A stretch of 18,388 nt of DNA from SYAC01 sp046048055 (GCA_046048055.1 JBJOGW010000038.1:1-18388); one strand, 5' to 3'; shown: positions 7,197 through 14,792, counted from the stretch's first letter. A program made the numbers and translations. Notes: a model not told the origin generated them from the sequence alone.

Positions 7197-7786
7197 GTGG
7201 CGATCTGGATCGCCGGGTCAGGCAGGCTATGCGGGGTGTGCGGCGTGTCAAGCCGTTGCTGCAACGACTCCTGGCCCGCCTCGATCCCTCCGAAGAGACG
7301 GTCGGCGAGCCAGTGTCGAAGCGGTCGAAGTCCCGCGTACCACTGCAGGCGAGGAAGGGGCCAGCCATCCTGGCGGAGACGATCCGATGGTCCGCACAGC
7401 GTGCCGCTGCGGAGCTCCAGCCAGAACCGTCTGGACGCAAGTCCGCCCTCGGCGCCGTGGCGATCCATGGCCGCCCGTTCGAGGCACCACCCGTGACGGT
7501 TGGCAAGATCGCTCCAGGCGCGGGCGTCACCGCGCACGCAGGCCACGGCATGGGCCACGCCATCGAGGTTGGCCAGCACGCGTTCCGGGCGGTTGGCCAC
7601 CGAGAGCCCGGCCGAGGTGAGATGGTCCACGATCTCGTCCGGGCGAACGCCGAACTCGATCAGGGCCGGGGCCGCCGCAGCGAAGCAGGCGCGGCGCACC
7701 AGATCCTCCACCTCAGGTTCGAGAGGAACCGGCCGGTGGGCCACCACGTTTCGGTTTGGGGTGAGAACGCTCCGCACGAGTCGCAT
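7187..7786 (-). CDS. Hypothetical protein, 199 residues
   Basis: No family is recognised with confidence. Codon positions show the G/C-rich third base of the neighbouring genes, and the composition (Leu, Ala, Arg, several Trp) is protein-like, so it is probably real. There is no signal peptide or membrane segment. The stretch ARAWSDLANRHGWCLERAA followed later by a Tyr-x-Gly-x-x-PLRHWL segment faintly recalls sigma-70 region 2 of ECF factors, but no region 4 helix-turn-helix can be placed. I would not name it a sigma factor. It begins 42 nt after the nitrilase stop on the same strand and is probably co-transcribed. Its last 10 nt overlap the 5' end of tRNA-Phe, and its 3' part contains the apparent tRNA promoter. 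No Shine-Dalgarno supports the ATG at 7786, so a later GTG start is possible. Confidence 0.65.
   Translation of the reverse strand: MRLVRSVLTPNRNVVAHRPVPLEPEVEDLVRRACFAAAAPALIEFGVRPDEIVDHLTSAGLSVANRPERVLANLDGVAHAVACVRGDARAWSDLANRHGWCLERAAMDRHGAEGGLASRRFWLELRSGTLCGPSDRLRQDGWPLPRLQWYAGLRPLRHWLADRLFGGIEAGQESLQQRLDTPHTPHSLPDPAIQIATAT
7224..7251 (-). promoter_or_regulatory. Likely promoter of tRNA-Phe
   Basis: On the minus strand a consensus -35 TTGACA (7246-7251) is followed after 16 nt by TAGCCT (7224-7229). The tRNA 5' end lies 27 nt downstream, a usual leader length for a tRNA. The promoter lies inside the 3' end of the hypothetical gene on the same strand. Confidence 0.55.
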
Positions 7787-7828
7787 TTGGACGAGTCGGT
7801 GCTCAGTCTAAACCCGCACGCGAGCCCG

Positions 7829-8635
7829 TCAACGGGATTCGGCCGTTTCTCCGAACATCTGCGTCGAAACGGACCCGAGCCGTTCGCGGCGCATGTCCCG
7901 AAGGGCCGGGAATCGCTCACGCCACGCCCGCAGGCGCTCCGCATCCAGCTCAGCGATCAGGGGCGCGGCATGGTTCTCGGCCTCGGCAAGCACCTCTCCG
8001 TCCGGTGCCACCACCAGGCTTCCGCCGGTGTAGGTCGCGTTGGGTTCGTGGCCGACCCGGTTGCAGGCCAGCACAAAGGCCTGGTTCTCGATCGCGCGCG
8101 CGATGACCAGCGCCCGCCAGTGGGCCTGCCGAACTTGCGGCCAGCACGCGGACAGCGCGAAGACGCCGGCGCCGGCCACGGCCGCAAGCCGCCAGAGTTC
8201 GGGAAACCGCAGGTCGTAGCAGATGAGCGGCGCCATGCGGAACGGACCCACCCGGACCAGCGACACGGCATCGCCTGCGGCGTACGCGCGGGGTTCCCCT
8301 GCGGGGGAGAACAGGTGGTTCTTGGCGTACCGGCCCAGCTCGCGCCCGTCCGGTCCGAACACCGCGACCACGTTGCGGAATCCGCCGCCGGCACGTTCCA
8401 CGAAGCCATGCTGCAGGTGACAGCCATGCGCACGGGAGAGGCTGGCCGCGAATGCGACGCTGGCCTCGTCGCAGCAGCGATCCGGATGCATGGTGAAGCC
8501 GCTCTCCGCGAGTTCCGGCGTGATCACCATCGCGCCGCGCACCGGCCCAGCCTCGGCCAGCATGGCCGCAAGCCGCTCCCGACTGGCTGGAAGATCCTGC
8601 CAGACCGGCTCCGCCTGAAGCAGCACGCAACGCAT
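7829..8635 (-). CDS. Carbon-nitrogen hydrolase (nitrilase superfamily, omega-amidase-like)
   Basis: This 268-residue protein has the complete nitrilase-superfamily triad: Glu41 in TPELAESGF, Lys105 in YAKNHLFSPAGE, and Cys139 in LICYDLRFPELWR. The Cys-Tyr-Asp-Leu-Arg-Phe-Pro context and the short length fit the Nit2/YafV omega-amidase branch, which hydrolyses alpha-keto acid amides such as alpha-ketoglutaramate. Other small amidases share these motifs, so the substrate is tentative. It is a cytosolic enzyme with no signal peptide. The ATG at 8635 starts at the expected beta strand (MRCVLLQAEP). It lies only 5 nt beyond the 3' end of tRNA-His, leaving no room for a Shine-Dalgarno in processed RNA. 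The 199-residue gene follows 42 nt downstream. Confidence 0.9.
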   Translation of the reverse strand: MRCVLLQAEPVWQDLPASRERLAAMLAEAGPVRGAMVITPELAESGFTMHPDRCCDEASVAFAASLSRAHGCHLQHGFVERAGGGFRNVVAVFGPDGRELGRYAKNHLFSPAGEPRAYAAGDAVSLVRVGPFRMAPLICYDLRFPELWRLAAVAGAGVFALSACWPQVRQAHWRALVIARAIENQAFVLACNRVGHEPNATYTGGSLVVAPDGEVLAEAENHAAPLIAELDAERLRAWRERFPALRDMRRERLGSVSTQMFGETAESR

Positions 8636-8640
8636 GGAAG

Positions 8641-8714
8641 GGCGACCGACGGGGCTCGAACCCGCGACAACCGGGACCACAACCCGGTGCTCTGCCAACT
8701 GAGCTACGGTCGCC
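8641..8714 (-). tRNA. tRNA-His (GTG)
   Basis: The reverse complement gives a 74-nt cloverleaf: GCGACCG paired with CGGTCGC, D arm GCTC/GAGC, anticodon stem CCGGG/CCCGG with loop TTGTGGT (anticodon GTG), and T arm GCGGG/CCCGT with loop TTCGAGC. An encoded extra G (8714) faces the discriminator C (8641), which is the G-1:C73 identity pair of bacterial tRNA-His. CCA is not encoded. Confidence 0.97.
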
Positions 8715-8731
8715 GTCAGAGACGAACGGGA

Positions 8732-8761
8732 ACTGTACGGGGACGGAGGGTCCGTGGTCAA
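8732..8761 (-). promoter_or_regulatory. Likely promoter of tRNA-His and the nitrilase gene
   Basis: On the minus strand TTGACC (8756-8761) and TACAGT (8732-8737) are 18 nt apart, 17 nt before the tRNA 5' end. This is a good sigma70-like arrangement in the 122-nt gap shared with divergent pckA. It is motif evidence only. Confidence 0.55.
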
Positions 8762-8825
8762 AGGCGGTTCGGATCGGTGGAGTGGCAGGGTGGGGTGGTG
8801 GTACCATCGAGGTCTTTCCTGATCC

Positions 8826-8832
8826 AAGGAGG
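8826..8832 (+). promoter_or_regulatory. Strong ribosome binding site of pckA
   Basis: AAGGAGG lies 4 nt before the ATG at 8837 and fixes this start, although the frame stays open far upstream. It is the strongest Shine-Dalgarno in the window, which fits high expression. Confidence 0.8.
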
Positions 8833-8836
8833 CTTC

Positions 8837-10417
8837 ATGACCACCGCCACCCTTCGAGCTCCCGACTTCGGCACGGCCACGATCCACGCCAACCTGCCGG
8901 TGCCCCGCCTGGTGGAGCTGGCCCTGGCTCGGGGAGAGGGCGTGCTGGCGGTGAACGGGGCCCTGGCGTGCGATACGGGCGAGCGGACGGGACGGAGCCC
9001 CAACGACAAGTTTCTGGAGGACACGCCGGGCATCCATGCCAACATCGACTGGGGCAAGGTCAACCAGCCGATCAGCCCGGCCCACTTCGAGGCGCTGGAG
9101 TCCCTGGCGATGGACCACCTTCGGCAGCGACGCGACCTGTTCAGGTTCGACGGGTTCGCCGGTGCCGACCCCGCCTATCGGTGCAGGGTCAGCGTTTTCA
9201 CCGAGGAAGCCTGGCACAGCCTGTTCGCCAAGACCCTCTTCATCAATGCCGAGTCCAGGGACCTGGCCGGCTGGATGCCCGACTGGACCATCGTGAACGC
9301 CGGTTCCCTGCGCCTGACCGAGCCGGAGCGTTACGGCGTGAAGGGCCCCGTGGCCATCATCCAGAGTCTGGAGCGCAAGAAGGTGGTGATCATCGGCTCG
9401 CGTTACGCGGGCGAGATGAAGAAGAGCATCTTCTACGCGATGAACCACGACCTGCCCGAGAAGGGCGTGTTCCCCATGCACTGCTCCTGCAACGTGGACC
9501 GCAAGGACCCCGCCAACGTGGCGATCTTCTTCGGGCTCTCGGGAACGGGCAAGACCACGCTGAGCGCCGACGCCGGCCGTGATCTGGTGGGTGACGACGA
9601 GCACGGCTGGAGTGACAAGGGCGTGTTCAACGTGGAGGGCGGCTGCTACGCCAAGTGCATCAAGCTCAGCCGGGCCACCGAGCCGGAGATCTGGGACGCC
9701 ATCCGTTTCGGAAGCGTGCTCGAGAACACGGTGGTGGATCCGATCACCCGGGTGCCCGACTACGACAGCGCCAAGCGCACCGAGAACACCCGGGCCACCT
9801 ACCCCCTGCAGCACATCCCCAATGCCCGCATGCCCAGCGTGGCGGGCCATCCCCGGAATGTGGTGTTCCTGTCCGCCGACGCCTTCGGCGTGCTGCCGCC
9901 GCTGGCCAAGCTGACGCCCGAGCAGGCGCAGTACTACTTCCTGAACGGCTACACCAGCAAGCTGGCCGGCACCGAGGCCGGCGTGACCGAGCCGCAGCCC
10001 AACTTCAGCGTGTGCTTTGGCGCGCCGTTCATGCCCCGGCCGCCGATGGTGTACGCGCAGATGCTGGCCGATCGCATCCGCGAGCATGGCAGCGACGTGT
10101 GGCTGCTGAACACCGGATGGACCGGCGGTCCCTACGGTGTGGGGAGCCGCTTCAAGCTGGCGTACACCCGCGCCATGGTGAACGCCATTCATGACGGCTC
10201 GATCAGGTCGGTGAAGACCGTGGAGCATCCGGTCTTCGGTCTGCACATGCCGGTGAGCGTGCCGGGCGTGCCGGCCGAGGTGCTGGACCCGCGCAACACC
10301 TGGAACGACAAGGCGGCCTACGACGCGAAGGCCAGGGAGTTGTCCGCCAGGTTCCGCGACAACGACCGCAAGTTCGAGATCTCGGCGGCGGTTCGCGCCG
10401 CCGGCCCGAAGGCCTGA
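8837..10417 (+). CDS. pckA: Phosphoenolpyruvate carboxykinase (ATP)
   Basis: PckA converts oxaloacetate and ATP to phosphoenolpyruvate, CO2 and ADP, the first committed step of gluconeogenesis from TCA intermediates. The 526-residue length is typical for the ATP-dependent class. Visible motifs in order are RTGRSPNDKF near residue 50 (substrate Arg), RYAGEMKKSIF (catalytic lysine region), the kinase-1a P-loop GLSGTGKTTLSAD starting at residue 233, GDDEHGW (kinase-2, Mg/Mn ligand), and NTGWTGGPYGVG near the C-terminus. The start follows a strong Shine-Dalgarno. The frame extends far upstream without a stop, but that part runs antisense to real genes and is ignored. ilvA begins 12 nt after its stop, suggesting a shared transcript. 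No convincing promoter is visible on the plus strand in the 122-nt gap to tRNA-His. Confidence 0.97.
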   Translation: MTTATLRAPDFGTATIHANLPVPRLVELALARGEGVLAVNGALACDTGERTGRSPNDKFLEDTPGIHANIDWGKVNQPISPAHFEALESLAMDHLRQRRDLFRFDGFAGADPAYRCRVSVFTEEAWHSLFAKTLFINAESRDLAGWMPDWTIVNAGSLRLTEPERYGVKGPVAIIQSLERKKVVIIGSRYAGEMKKSIFYAMNHDLPEKGVFPMHCSCNVDRKDPANVAIFFGLSGTGKTTLSADAGRDLVGDDEHGWSDKGVFNVEGGCYAKCIKLSRATEPEIWDAIRFGSVLENTVVDPITRVPDYDSAKRTENTRATYPLQHIPNARMPSVAGHPRNVVFLSADAFGVLPPLAKLTPEQAQYYFLNGYTSKLAGTEAGVTEPQPNFSVCFGAPFMPRPPMVYAQMLADRIREHGSDVWLLNTGWTGGPYGVGSRFKLAYTRAMVNAIHDGSIRSVKTVEHPVFGLHMPVSVPGVPAEVLDPRNTWNDKAAYDAKARELSARFRDNDRKFEISAAVRAAGPKA

Positions 10418-10429
10418 CCGGGTCCTCGC

Positions 10430-11650
10430 GTGTCCGCCGTGGCCCTCGATGTGACCTACGACGACGTGGTCGAGGCCATGCGCCGCATCGAAGGCGGCGT
10501 GATGCGCACACCCTGTCACGAGAGCGCAGCGCTCTCCGAGCTGTGCGGAGCCCGGATCTTTTCCAAGGCGGAGTTCCTGCAGCGCACGGGCAGCTTCAAG
10601 GAGCGAGGCGCCCGCAATGCGCTGCGGCAACTGGATCCCGTGGCACGGGCGCGCGGGGTGGTGGCGGCGAGCGCCGGCAACCACGCGTTGGCGCTGGCCT
10701 ATCACGGGCGCGATCTGGGCATTCCCGTGACGGTGGTGATGCCTCGTTCCGCGCCGCTGGTCAAGCAGGTGCGCTGCGCGGACTACGGCGCCCGGGTGCT
10801 GCTGCACGGCGACCACATCGCCGATGCGAAAGTGAAGGCGGACGACCTGGCCAGAGCCGAGAGCCTGGCCTACGTGCATGGCTTCAACGATGCCGCGATC
10901 ATCGCGGGCGCGGGCACGGTGGCCCTGGAGATCCTTGACCAGGTGCCTGGCGTGCAGGCCATCGTGACGCCTGTCGGTGGCGGTGGGCTGATCGCGGGCG
11001 TGGCGCTCGCGGTGAAGGCGGCCCGTCCCGGTGTGCAGGTGGTCGGCGTGGAGCCTGAGCGGTGCCCCAGCCTCACTCGAGCCCTTGCGGCAGGTCACCC
11101 CGTGGACGCCTTTGATGGCCCCACACTGGCCGATGGCCTGGCGGTTCCGAGGGTGGGGGAGCGGGCGTTCGCGCTGGCCCGGGAACGGGTGGACCGCGTG
11201 GTGACGGTGTCCGAGGAGGACATCTCGCTGGCGATCCTTCGTCTGGTGGAATTGGAGAAGGGCGTGGTGGAGGGGGCGGGTGCCGTGCCGTTGGCAGGCT
11301 TCCTGGCGGGCAAGCTGGCCTTCCTGAAGGACAGGCAGGTGGTGCTTCTGCTCTGTGGTGGCAACATCGACCCCATGGTGCTCACGCGCGTGATCGAGCA
11401 CGGGGTGGCGGTGGATGGAAGGTTGGCCCAGTTCACTGCGATCATCTCCGACCGCCCCGGAGGGCTGGCCGATCTGGCCGCCACCATCGCCTCTCAAGGG
11501 GCCAGCGTGCAGCAGATCGAGCACGAGCGGGCCTTTGGCGAGGCGGACGTGAGCCGCGTGCAGGTGCAGGTTCGCGTGGAGGTGCGTGATGCCACCCACC
11601 TGAAGGACCTTCAGGCCGCCCTGGTGGCCCGCGGCATCCGCGTGAAGTAG
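10430..11650 (+). CDS. ilvA: Threonine ammonia-lyase (threonine dehydratase) with ACT domain
   Basis: This pyridoxal-phosphate enzyme deaminates threonine to 2-oxobutanoate and ammonia, the entry to isoleucine synthesis or threonine catabolism. The 406-residue protein begins with a fold-type II PLP core: RTGSFKERGA with the Schiff-base Lys57, ASAGNHALA, the phosphate-binding VGGGGLIAG, and CGGN where many members have SGGN. From about residue 325 a single C-terminal ACT domain (FTAIISDRPGGLADLA onward) suggests allosteric control by an amino acid. The length matches the medium form with one ACT domain rather than the two-ACT biosynthetic enzyme. It starts with GTG 12 nt after pckA and has no strong Shine-Dalgarno, consistent with translation following pckA. 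Biosynthetic versus catabolic role cannot be settled here because no other branched-chain genes are present. Confidence 0.94.
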   Translation: MSAVALDVTYDDVVEAMRRIEGGVMRTPCHESAALSELCGARIFSKAEFLQRTGSFKERGARNALRQLDPVARARGVVAASAGNHALALAYHGRDLGIPVTVVMPRSAPLVKQVRCADYGARVLLHGDHIADAKVKADDLARAESLAYVHGFNDAAIIAGAGTVALEILDQVPGVQAIVTPVGGGGLIAGVALAVKAARPGVQVVGVEPERCPSLTRALAAGHPVDAFDGPTLADGLAVPRVGERAFALARERVDRVVTVSEEDISLAILRLVELEKGVVEGAGAVPLAGFLAGKLAFLKDRQVVLLLCGGNIDPMVLTRVIEHGVAVDGRLAQFTAIISDRPGGLADLAATIASQGASVQQIEHERAFGEADVSRVQVQVRVEVRDATHLKDLQAALVARGIRVK

Positions 11651-11671
11651 GCCGCCGGGCCCCCGGAGGCC
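11650..11671 (+). terminator. GC-rich hairpin after ilvA
   Basis: Immediately at the ilvA stop, GGCC-G-CCGGG-CC-CCCGG-A-GGCC can fold into a nearly complete stem (9 bp with one G-A mismatch). Only an A-rich stretch follows, not T's. It may end the pckA-ilvA transcript or merely pause it. The remaining bases to the next gene, 11672-11736, show no recognisable promoter. Confidence 0.35.
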
Positions 11672-11736
11672 ATGGGAACGAAAAATCCGGGATTGGCCCT
11701 TCAGTCGGGTCTGGAACGGACCGACGAACACCGGCC

Positions 11737-12321
11737 ATGAACGCCATGCCCAGCAAGCCCGTGCTCACCACCGGAGAGGTTGCCTCGATCCTGAAGGTCG
11801 CCGCCCGGACCGTGAGCAAGTGGATCGATTCCGGTCGCCTCGAGGGGTATCGCATCCCGGGAAGTCGAGACCGCCGCGTGCGCCGGGAGGCGCTGGACGC
11901 CTTCATCGCATCGCATGGATTGAACGCCCTGGCGGAGACCGCGTCGACCGCGGGCACGCGGGTGCTGGTGGTGGACGCCGACACGGCCACCGCTGAACTG
12001 CTGGCCGGAGCCATCCGAAGCGAGACCGGGCACGCCGTGGACTCGGCGCGCACCGCGTTCGAGGCCGGCGTGGCGCTGGCGCGCGTGGCGCACGCGTGGG
12101 TGGTGGTGGACGCCGCCATCGGCATGGCCGAGGTCACGGGCCTGACCGCCTGGATCCGGGCCACGGCTCCGGGCACGCGGCTGGTGATCACGGGCCAGGC
12201 TTTCACGCCCCACGACGAGACCATGCTGCGTCGGGCGGGAGCCACGACCATTCTTCGCAAGCCATTCACGCTGCGGATGGTGCTTCAGGTGCTGGAGCCG
12301 CGGGCCGCCGTGGCCGTCTGA
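11737..12321 (+). CDS. HTH (excisionase/MerR-like) and receiver-domain fusion protein
   Basis: The 194-residue protein joins two domains. Residues 9-60 form an excisionase-family helix-turn-helix: LTTGEVASILKVAARTVSKW, then IDSGRLEGYRIPGS and a basic RDRRVRREAL. Residues 74-190 are a response-regulator receiver with Asp80 and Asp82 in the acidic pocket, phosphorylatable Asp125 in WVVVDAAIG, Thr152 and the Lys175-Pro176 pair. All the phosphorelay residues are present, so the receiver could be functional, unlike many orphan receivers. The order is inverted compared with common regulators, where the receiver is N-terminal. No histidine kinase lies nearby, so the partner is unknown. The start is the ATG at 11737, with Met4 at 11746 as an alternative. 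nadE follows 26 nt downstream. Domain calls are firm; targets are unknown. Confidence 0.88.
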   Translation: MNAMPSKPVLTTGEVASILKVAARTVSKWIDSGRLEGYRIPGSRDRRVRREALDAFIASHGLNALAETASTAGTRVLVVDADTATAELLAGAIRSETGHAVDSARTAFEAGVALARVAHAWVVVDAAIGMAEVTGLTAWIRATAPGTRLVITGQAFTPHDETMLRRAGATTILRKPFTLRMVLQVLEPRAAVAV

Positions 12322-12347
12322 GTCTCGGTCCGTAGCATGCCGCGGGC

Positions 12348-14012
12348 ATGCGCATCGCGGTCGCACAACTGGACCCGCTGGTCGGTGACGTCCAGGGCAA
12401 CATGGAACGCATCGACGATGCCGCGGTCGCGGCCGTGGCGGAGGGTGCCGACGTGCTGCTCGCGCCGGAGATGGCGCTGCTTGGCTATCCGCCGCGTGAC
12501 CTGCTGCTGCGCGACGGCGTGGCCGAGGCATGCGAGCGCGCGGCCGCCCAGCTGGCTCGCCGCCACCCCGATCTGCTCATGCTTCTGGGCCTGCCTCGGC
12601 GGGTGAGCCGAGGCGGTCGCGGTCTGGCGAACAGCCTGGCCATCTGCCGTCACGGTCAGGTGGAGGGATTCCACGACAAGCGGCTGCTGCCCACCTACGA
12701 CGTGTTCGACGAGGATCGCTGGTTCTCACCGGGTGAGCATGTCACCGTGGTGGAGCACCAGGGCGAGCGGCTGGGTCTGCTGATCTGCGAGGACCTCTGG
12801 GGGGGAACCGACGTGGATGCGCACCGGACCTACGCCCTGGATCCGGCGGCGGCGTGCGCTGCGGCCGGCGCCACGGCACTGCTGGTGGCCAGCGCCAGCC
12901 CGTTCGTGCCCGGCAAGCGGCAGCGGCAGCGGGTGCGGCTGCAAGGCGTGGCGGCCCGGCTGGGCATTCCGATCGTGTGCTGCAACCAGGTGGGCGCCAA
13001 TGACGACCTGATCTTCGAGGGCGGAAGCACGGTGATCGACGCCGCGGGTCGGGTCACGGAGTCATGGCCGCTGTTCGAGCCGCAGTCGCGCGTGGCGTCA
13101 CTGCGCGGCGGATGTCGGCTGCAGGAGCCTGCCGTCCGGGCCCTGGAGCGCGACCTGATCGACGCGCTGGTCTGCGGGATCCGCGGCTACTTCCGCAAGA
13201 CGGCTCACGCGAGCGTGGTGCTGGGGCTCTCCGGGGGCATCGACAGCGCGCTGGTGGCCACGCTTGCGGCCTTGGCCGTGGGTCCCGGGGCGGTCAGCGG
13301 CATCATCATGCCGTCCCGGTACTCGAGCAAGGGCAGCGTGGGGGATGCGGAAGCCCTGGCCGCCAACCTGGGATTGGGAAGGCTGCTCATGCTTCCCATC
13401 GCACACACGCATGCGGCCATGCAGGCCCACCTGGTTGCGGGCTTGGGGGCCTTCGCGGGCCTGGCCGACGAGAACCTGCAGAGCCGTCTGCGGGGGCTTA
13501 CGGTCATGGCCGTCAGCAACGCCGAGGGCTCGCTGGCGCTGGCCACCGGCAACAAGAGCGAGCTGGCCACCGGTTACGCCACGCTGTACGGCGACATGAT
13601 CGGTGCCTTGGCACCCATCGGTGATGTGCTCAAGACGCAGGTGTATGCGATGGCTCGTCAGCTGAACAAGCACCACGCCGACTTTGGTCTTGCACGACCA
13701 CCCATCCCGCAGGCGAGCATCGACAAGGCGCCCAGCGCCGAGTTGCGCCCGGATCAGACGGACCAGGATTCGCTGCCCCCGTACGAGGATCTGGACCGGA
13801 TCGTGCAGGGCATGGTGGAGCGCGAGCAGGACGCGGCCGCCATCGCGCGCTCGACCGGACTGGAACTGGCGATGGTGGAGCGATGGTGCGCGGCGATCGA
13901 TCGGGCTCAGTTCAAGCGTGACCAGTCACCCCTGGTGCTCAAGGTCTCCGCGCGAACGTTCGGGCGGGGCCGCCCGATGCCCATGGCGGCGCGGTGGCGA
14001 CCGCCGGCCTGA
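12348..14012 (+). CDS. nadE: Glutamine-dependent NAD+ synthetase
   Basis: NadE makes NAD+ from deamido-NAD (nicotinic acid adenine dinucleotide) using ATP, with ammonia released from glutamine by its own amidase domain. The 554-residue protein has the nitrilase-type glutaminase domain at the N-terminus, with triad Glu41 (APEMALLGYPPRDLL), Lys111 (HDKRLLPTYDVFDE) and Cys147 (LICEDLWGG). The C-terminal synthetase domain has the ATP pyrophosphatase P-loop GLSGGIDSALV from residue 293, then SRYSSKGSVGDA, ATGNKSE and KAPSAELRPDQTDQDSLPPY. Both active sites look intact. It is the last gene of the plus-strand run. Its final 74 nt overlap the 3' end of the convergent phosphatase gene. The start at 12348 follows 26 nt after the HTH-receiver gene without a clear Shine-Dalgarno. 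Confidence 0.96.
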   Translation: MRIAVAQLDPLVGDVQGNMERIDDAAVAAVAEGADVLLAPEMALLGYPPRDLLLRDGVAEACERAAAQLARRHPDLLMLLGLPRRVSRGGRGLANSLAICRHGQVEGFHDKRLLPTYDVFDEDRWFSPGEHVTVVEHQGERLGLLICEDLWGGTDVDAHRTYALDPAAACAAAGATALLVASASPFVPGKRQRQRVRLQGVAARLGIPIVCCNQVGANDDLIFEGGSTVIDAAGRVTESWPLFEPQSRVASLRGGCRLQEPAVRALERDLIDALVCGIRGYFRKTAHASVVLGLSGGIDSALVATLAALAVGPGAVSGIIMPSRYSSKGSVGDAEALAANLGLGRLLMLPIAHTHAAMQAHLVAGLGAFAGLADENLQSRLRGLTVMAVSNAEGSLALATGNKSELATGYATLYGDMIGALAPIGDVLKTQVYAMARQLNKHHADFGLARPPIPQASIDKAPSAELRPDQTDQDSLPPYEDLDRIVQGMVEREQDAAAIARSTGLELAMVERWCAAIDRAQFKRDQSPLVLKVSARTFGRGRPMPMAARWRPPA

Positions 14013-14694
14013 ATCCCTCTCGCGGCGGCTGTCGCGAGGGGACCTGCAGGAAACGGTCCTCCTCGACGCAGTAGCCCGTCAGGGTGCCCCCGTAGACGCA
14101 GCCCGTGTCCACGTTCACCACCACCGGTCGCCCGTTGCGGCGGATCAGCAGGGGCTCCCGCAGCGGCTTGTGGCCCACCACCAGCAGGCCTTCGCGGCCG
14201 TCGTAGCGTTCCCACCAGTGTCTTTCGCCCGGCGCCGCCTTCAGGTGGATCTTGTCGTGGTCGGATGTTCCGGCCAGCCCGAGTTCGGGGTGGATGCCGC
14301 CGTGCAGCACCGTCCAGCCGAGTCCCTGCAGGGTGACGCAACCAGTCGCCTCGGCCAGAAGCCTGCGGGCCTGGGTCAGCAAGCCCGCGCGGTCCAGGAG
14401 CCGGATGGCGGCGGCTTCAGGGGCCGGAAGGCTGTCCGGAGTGGCTCCGGCGTCGCGGCGCCGAAGCGCCTCAAGCATTCGAAGGTCATGATTCCCGCAG
14501 ACCAGGTCGAGTCGACGGCCACCCGCACGGTGTTCCAGGACGGCCCGGACCACCTCGTGGGGTTCGGGACCCTTGGTGAACAGGTCGCCGACCAGGATCA
14601 CGCGGGCGTCCGCGCGTTCACGGCGGGCCAGGTCGAGCAGTTCGCCCAGTTCCTGACCGCATCCGTGCAGGTCACCGATCACCAGCGTGGACAT
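13939..14694 (-). CDS. PPP-superfamily metallophosphatase (ApaH / protein phosphatase-like)
   Basis: This 251-residue protein has the calcineurin-like metallophosphoesterase motifs in order: GDLHG (residues 7-11, Asp8 and His10), GDLFTKGP (36-43, Asp37), CGNHD (66-70), then HGGIHPELG and VGHKP with later metal-binding His. This places it with the bacterial PPP family, which contains serine/threonine protein phosphatases and diadenosine-tetraphosphate hydrolases. Which activity applies is not clear. I start at the ATG at 14694, where the family's first beta strand begins (MSTLVIGDLHG); longer in-frame starts would run towards or into mutL. The C-terminal 25 residues lie in the overlap with nadE and are Arg/Pro/Ala-rich, so the tail is probably unstructured. 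It is divergent from mutL across 98 nt. Confidence 0.87.
   Translation of the reverse strand: MSTLVIGDLHGCGQELGELLDLARRERADARVILVGDLFTKGPEPHEVVRAVLEHRAGGRRLDLVCGNHDLRMLEALRRRDAGATPDSLPAPEAAAIRLLDRAGLLTQARRLLAEATGCVTLQGLGWTVLHGGIHPELGLAGTSDHDKIHLKAAPGERHWWERYDGREGLLVVGHKPLREPLLIRRNGRPVVVNVDTGCVYGGTLTGYCVEEDRFLQVPSRQPPREGFRPAVATAPPWASGGPARTFARRP
14016..14041 (+). terminator. Hairpin just after the nadE stop
   Basis: CCTCTCGCG and CGCGAGGGG pair over 9 bp (one T-G wobble) around an 8-nt loop, beginning 4 nt after the nadE stop. No T-tract follows. It lies within the coding part of the convergent phosphatase gene, so it may act as an overlapping terminator or be coincidental in GC-rich DNA. Confidence 0.4.
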
Positions 14695-14792
14695 CCCGGT
14701 CGAGACCATAGCAGGACATCGGTCCGGCAAGGCTCGCACGACCAACTTCGATCCGTGAAGGAATGGTGAATCCCTCTCCATAGACTGGTCCT

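Noticed and set aside
6470..8836. The plus-strand upstream extension of the pckA frame
   Set aside because: It is antisense to other genes and crosses both tRNAs. The strong Shine-Dalgarno and the conserved length place the start at 8837.
8636..11731. The long minus-strand upstream extension of the nitrilase frame
   Set aside because: It is antisense to pckA and ilvA and crosses tRNA-His. The real protein begins at 8635, where the family's first strand starts.
13684..14769. A plus-strand frame opposite the phosphatase
   Set aside because: The metallophosphatase motifs are on the minus strand. This frame is Arg/Ser/Pro-rich and without motifs.
14695..14792. A promoter for mutL (TAGACT at 14781-14786)
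   Set aside because: No acceptable -35 element lies 16-19 nt upstream, so it is not listed as a feature.
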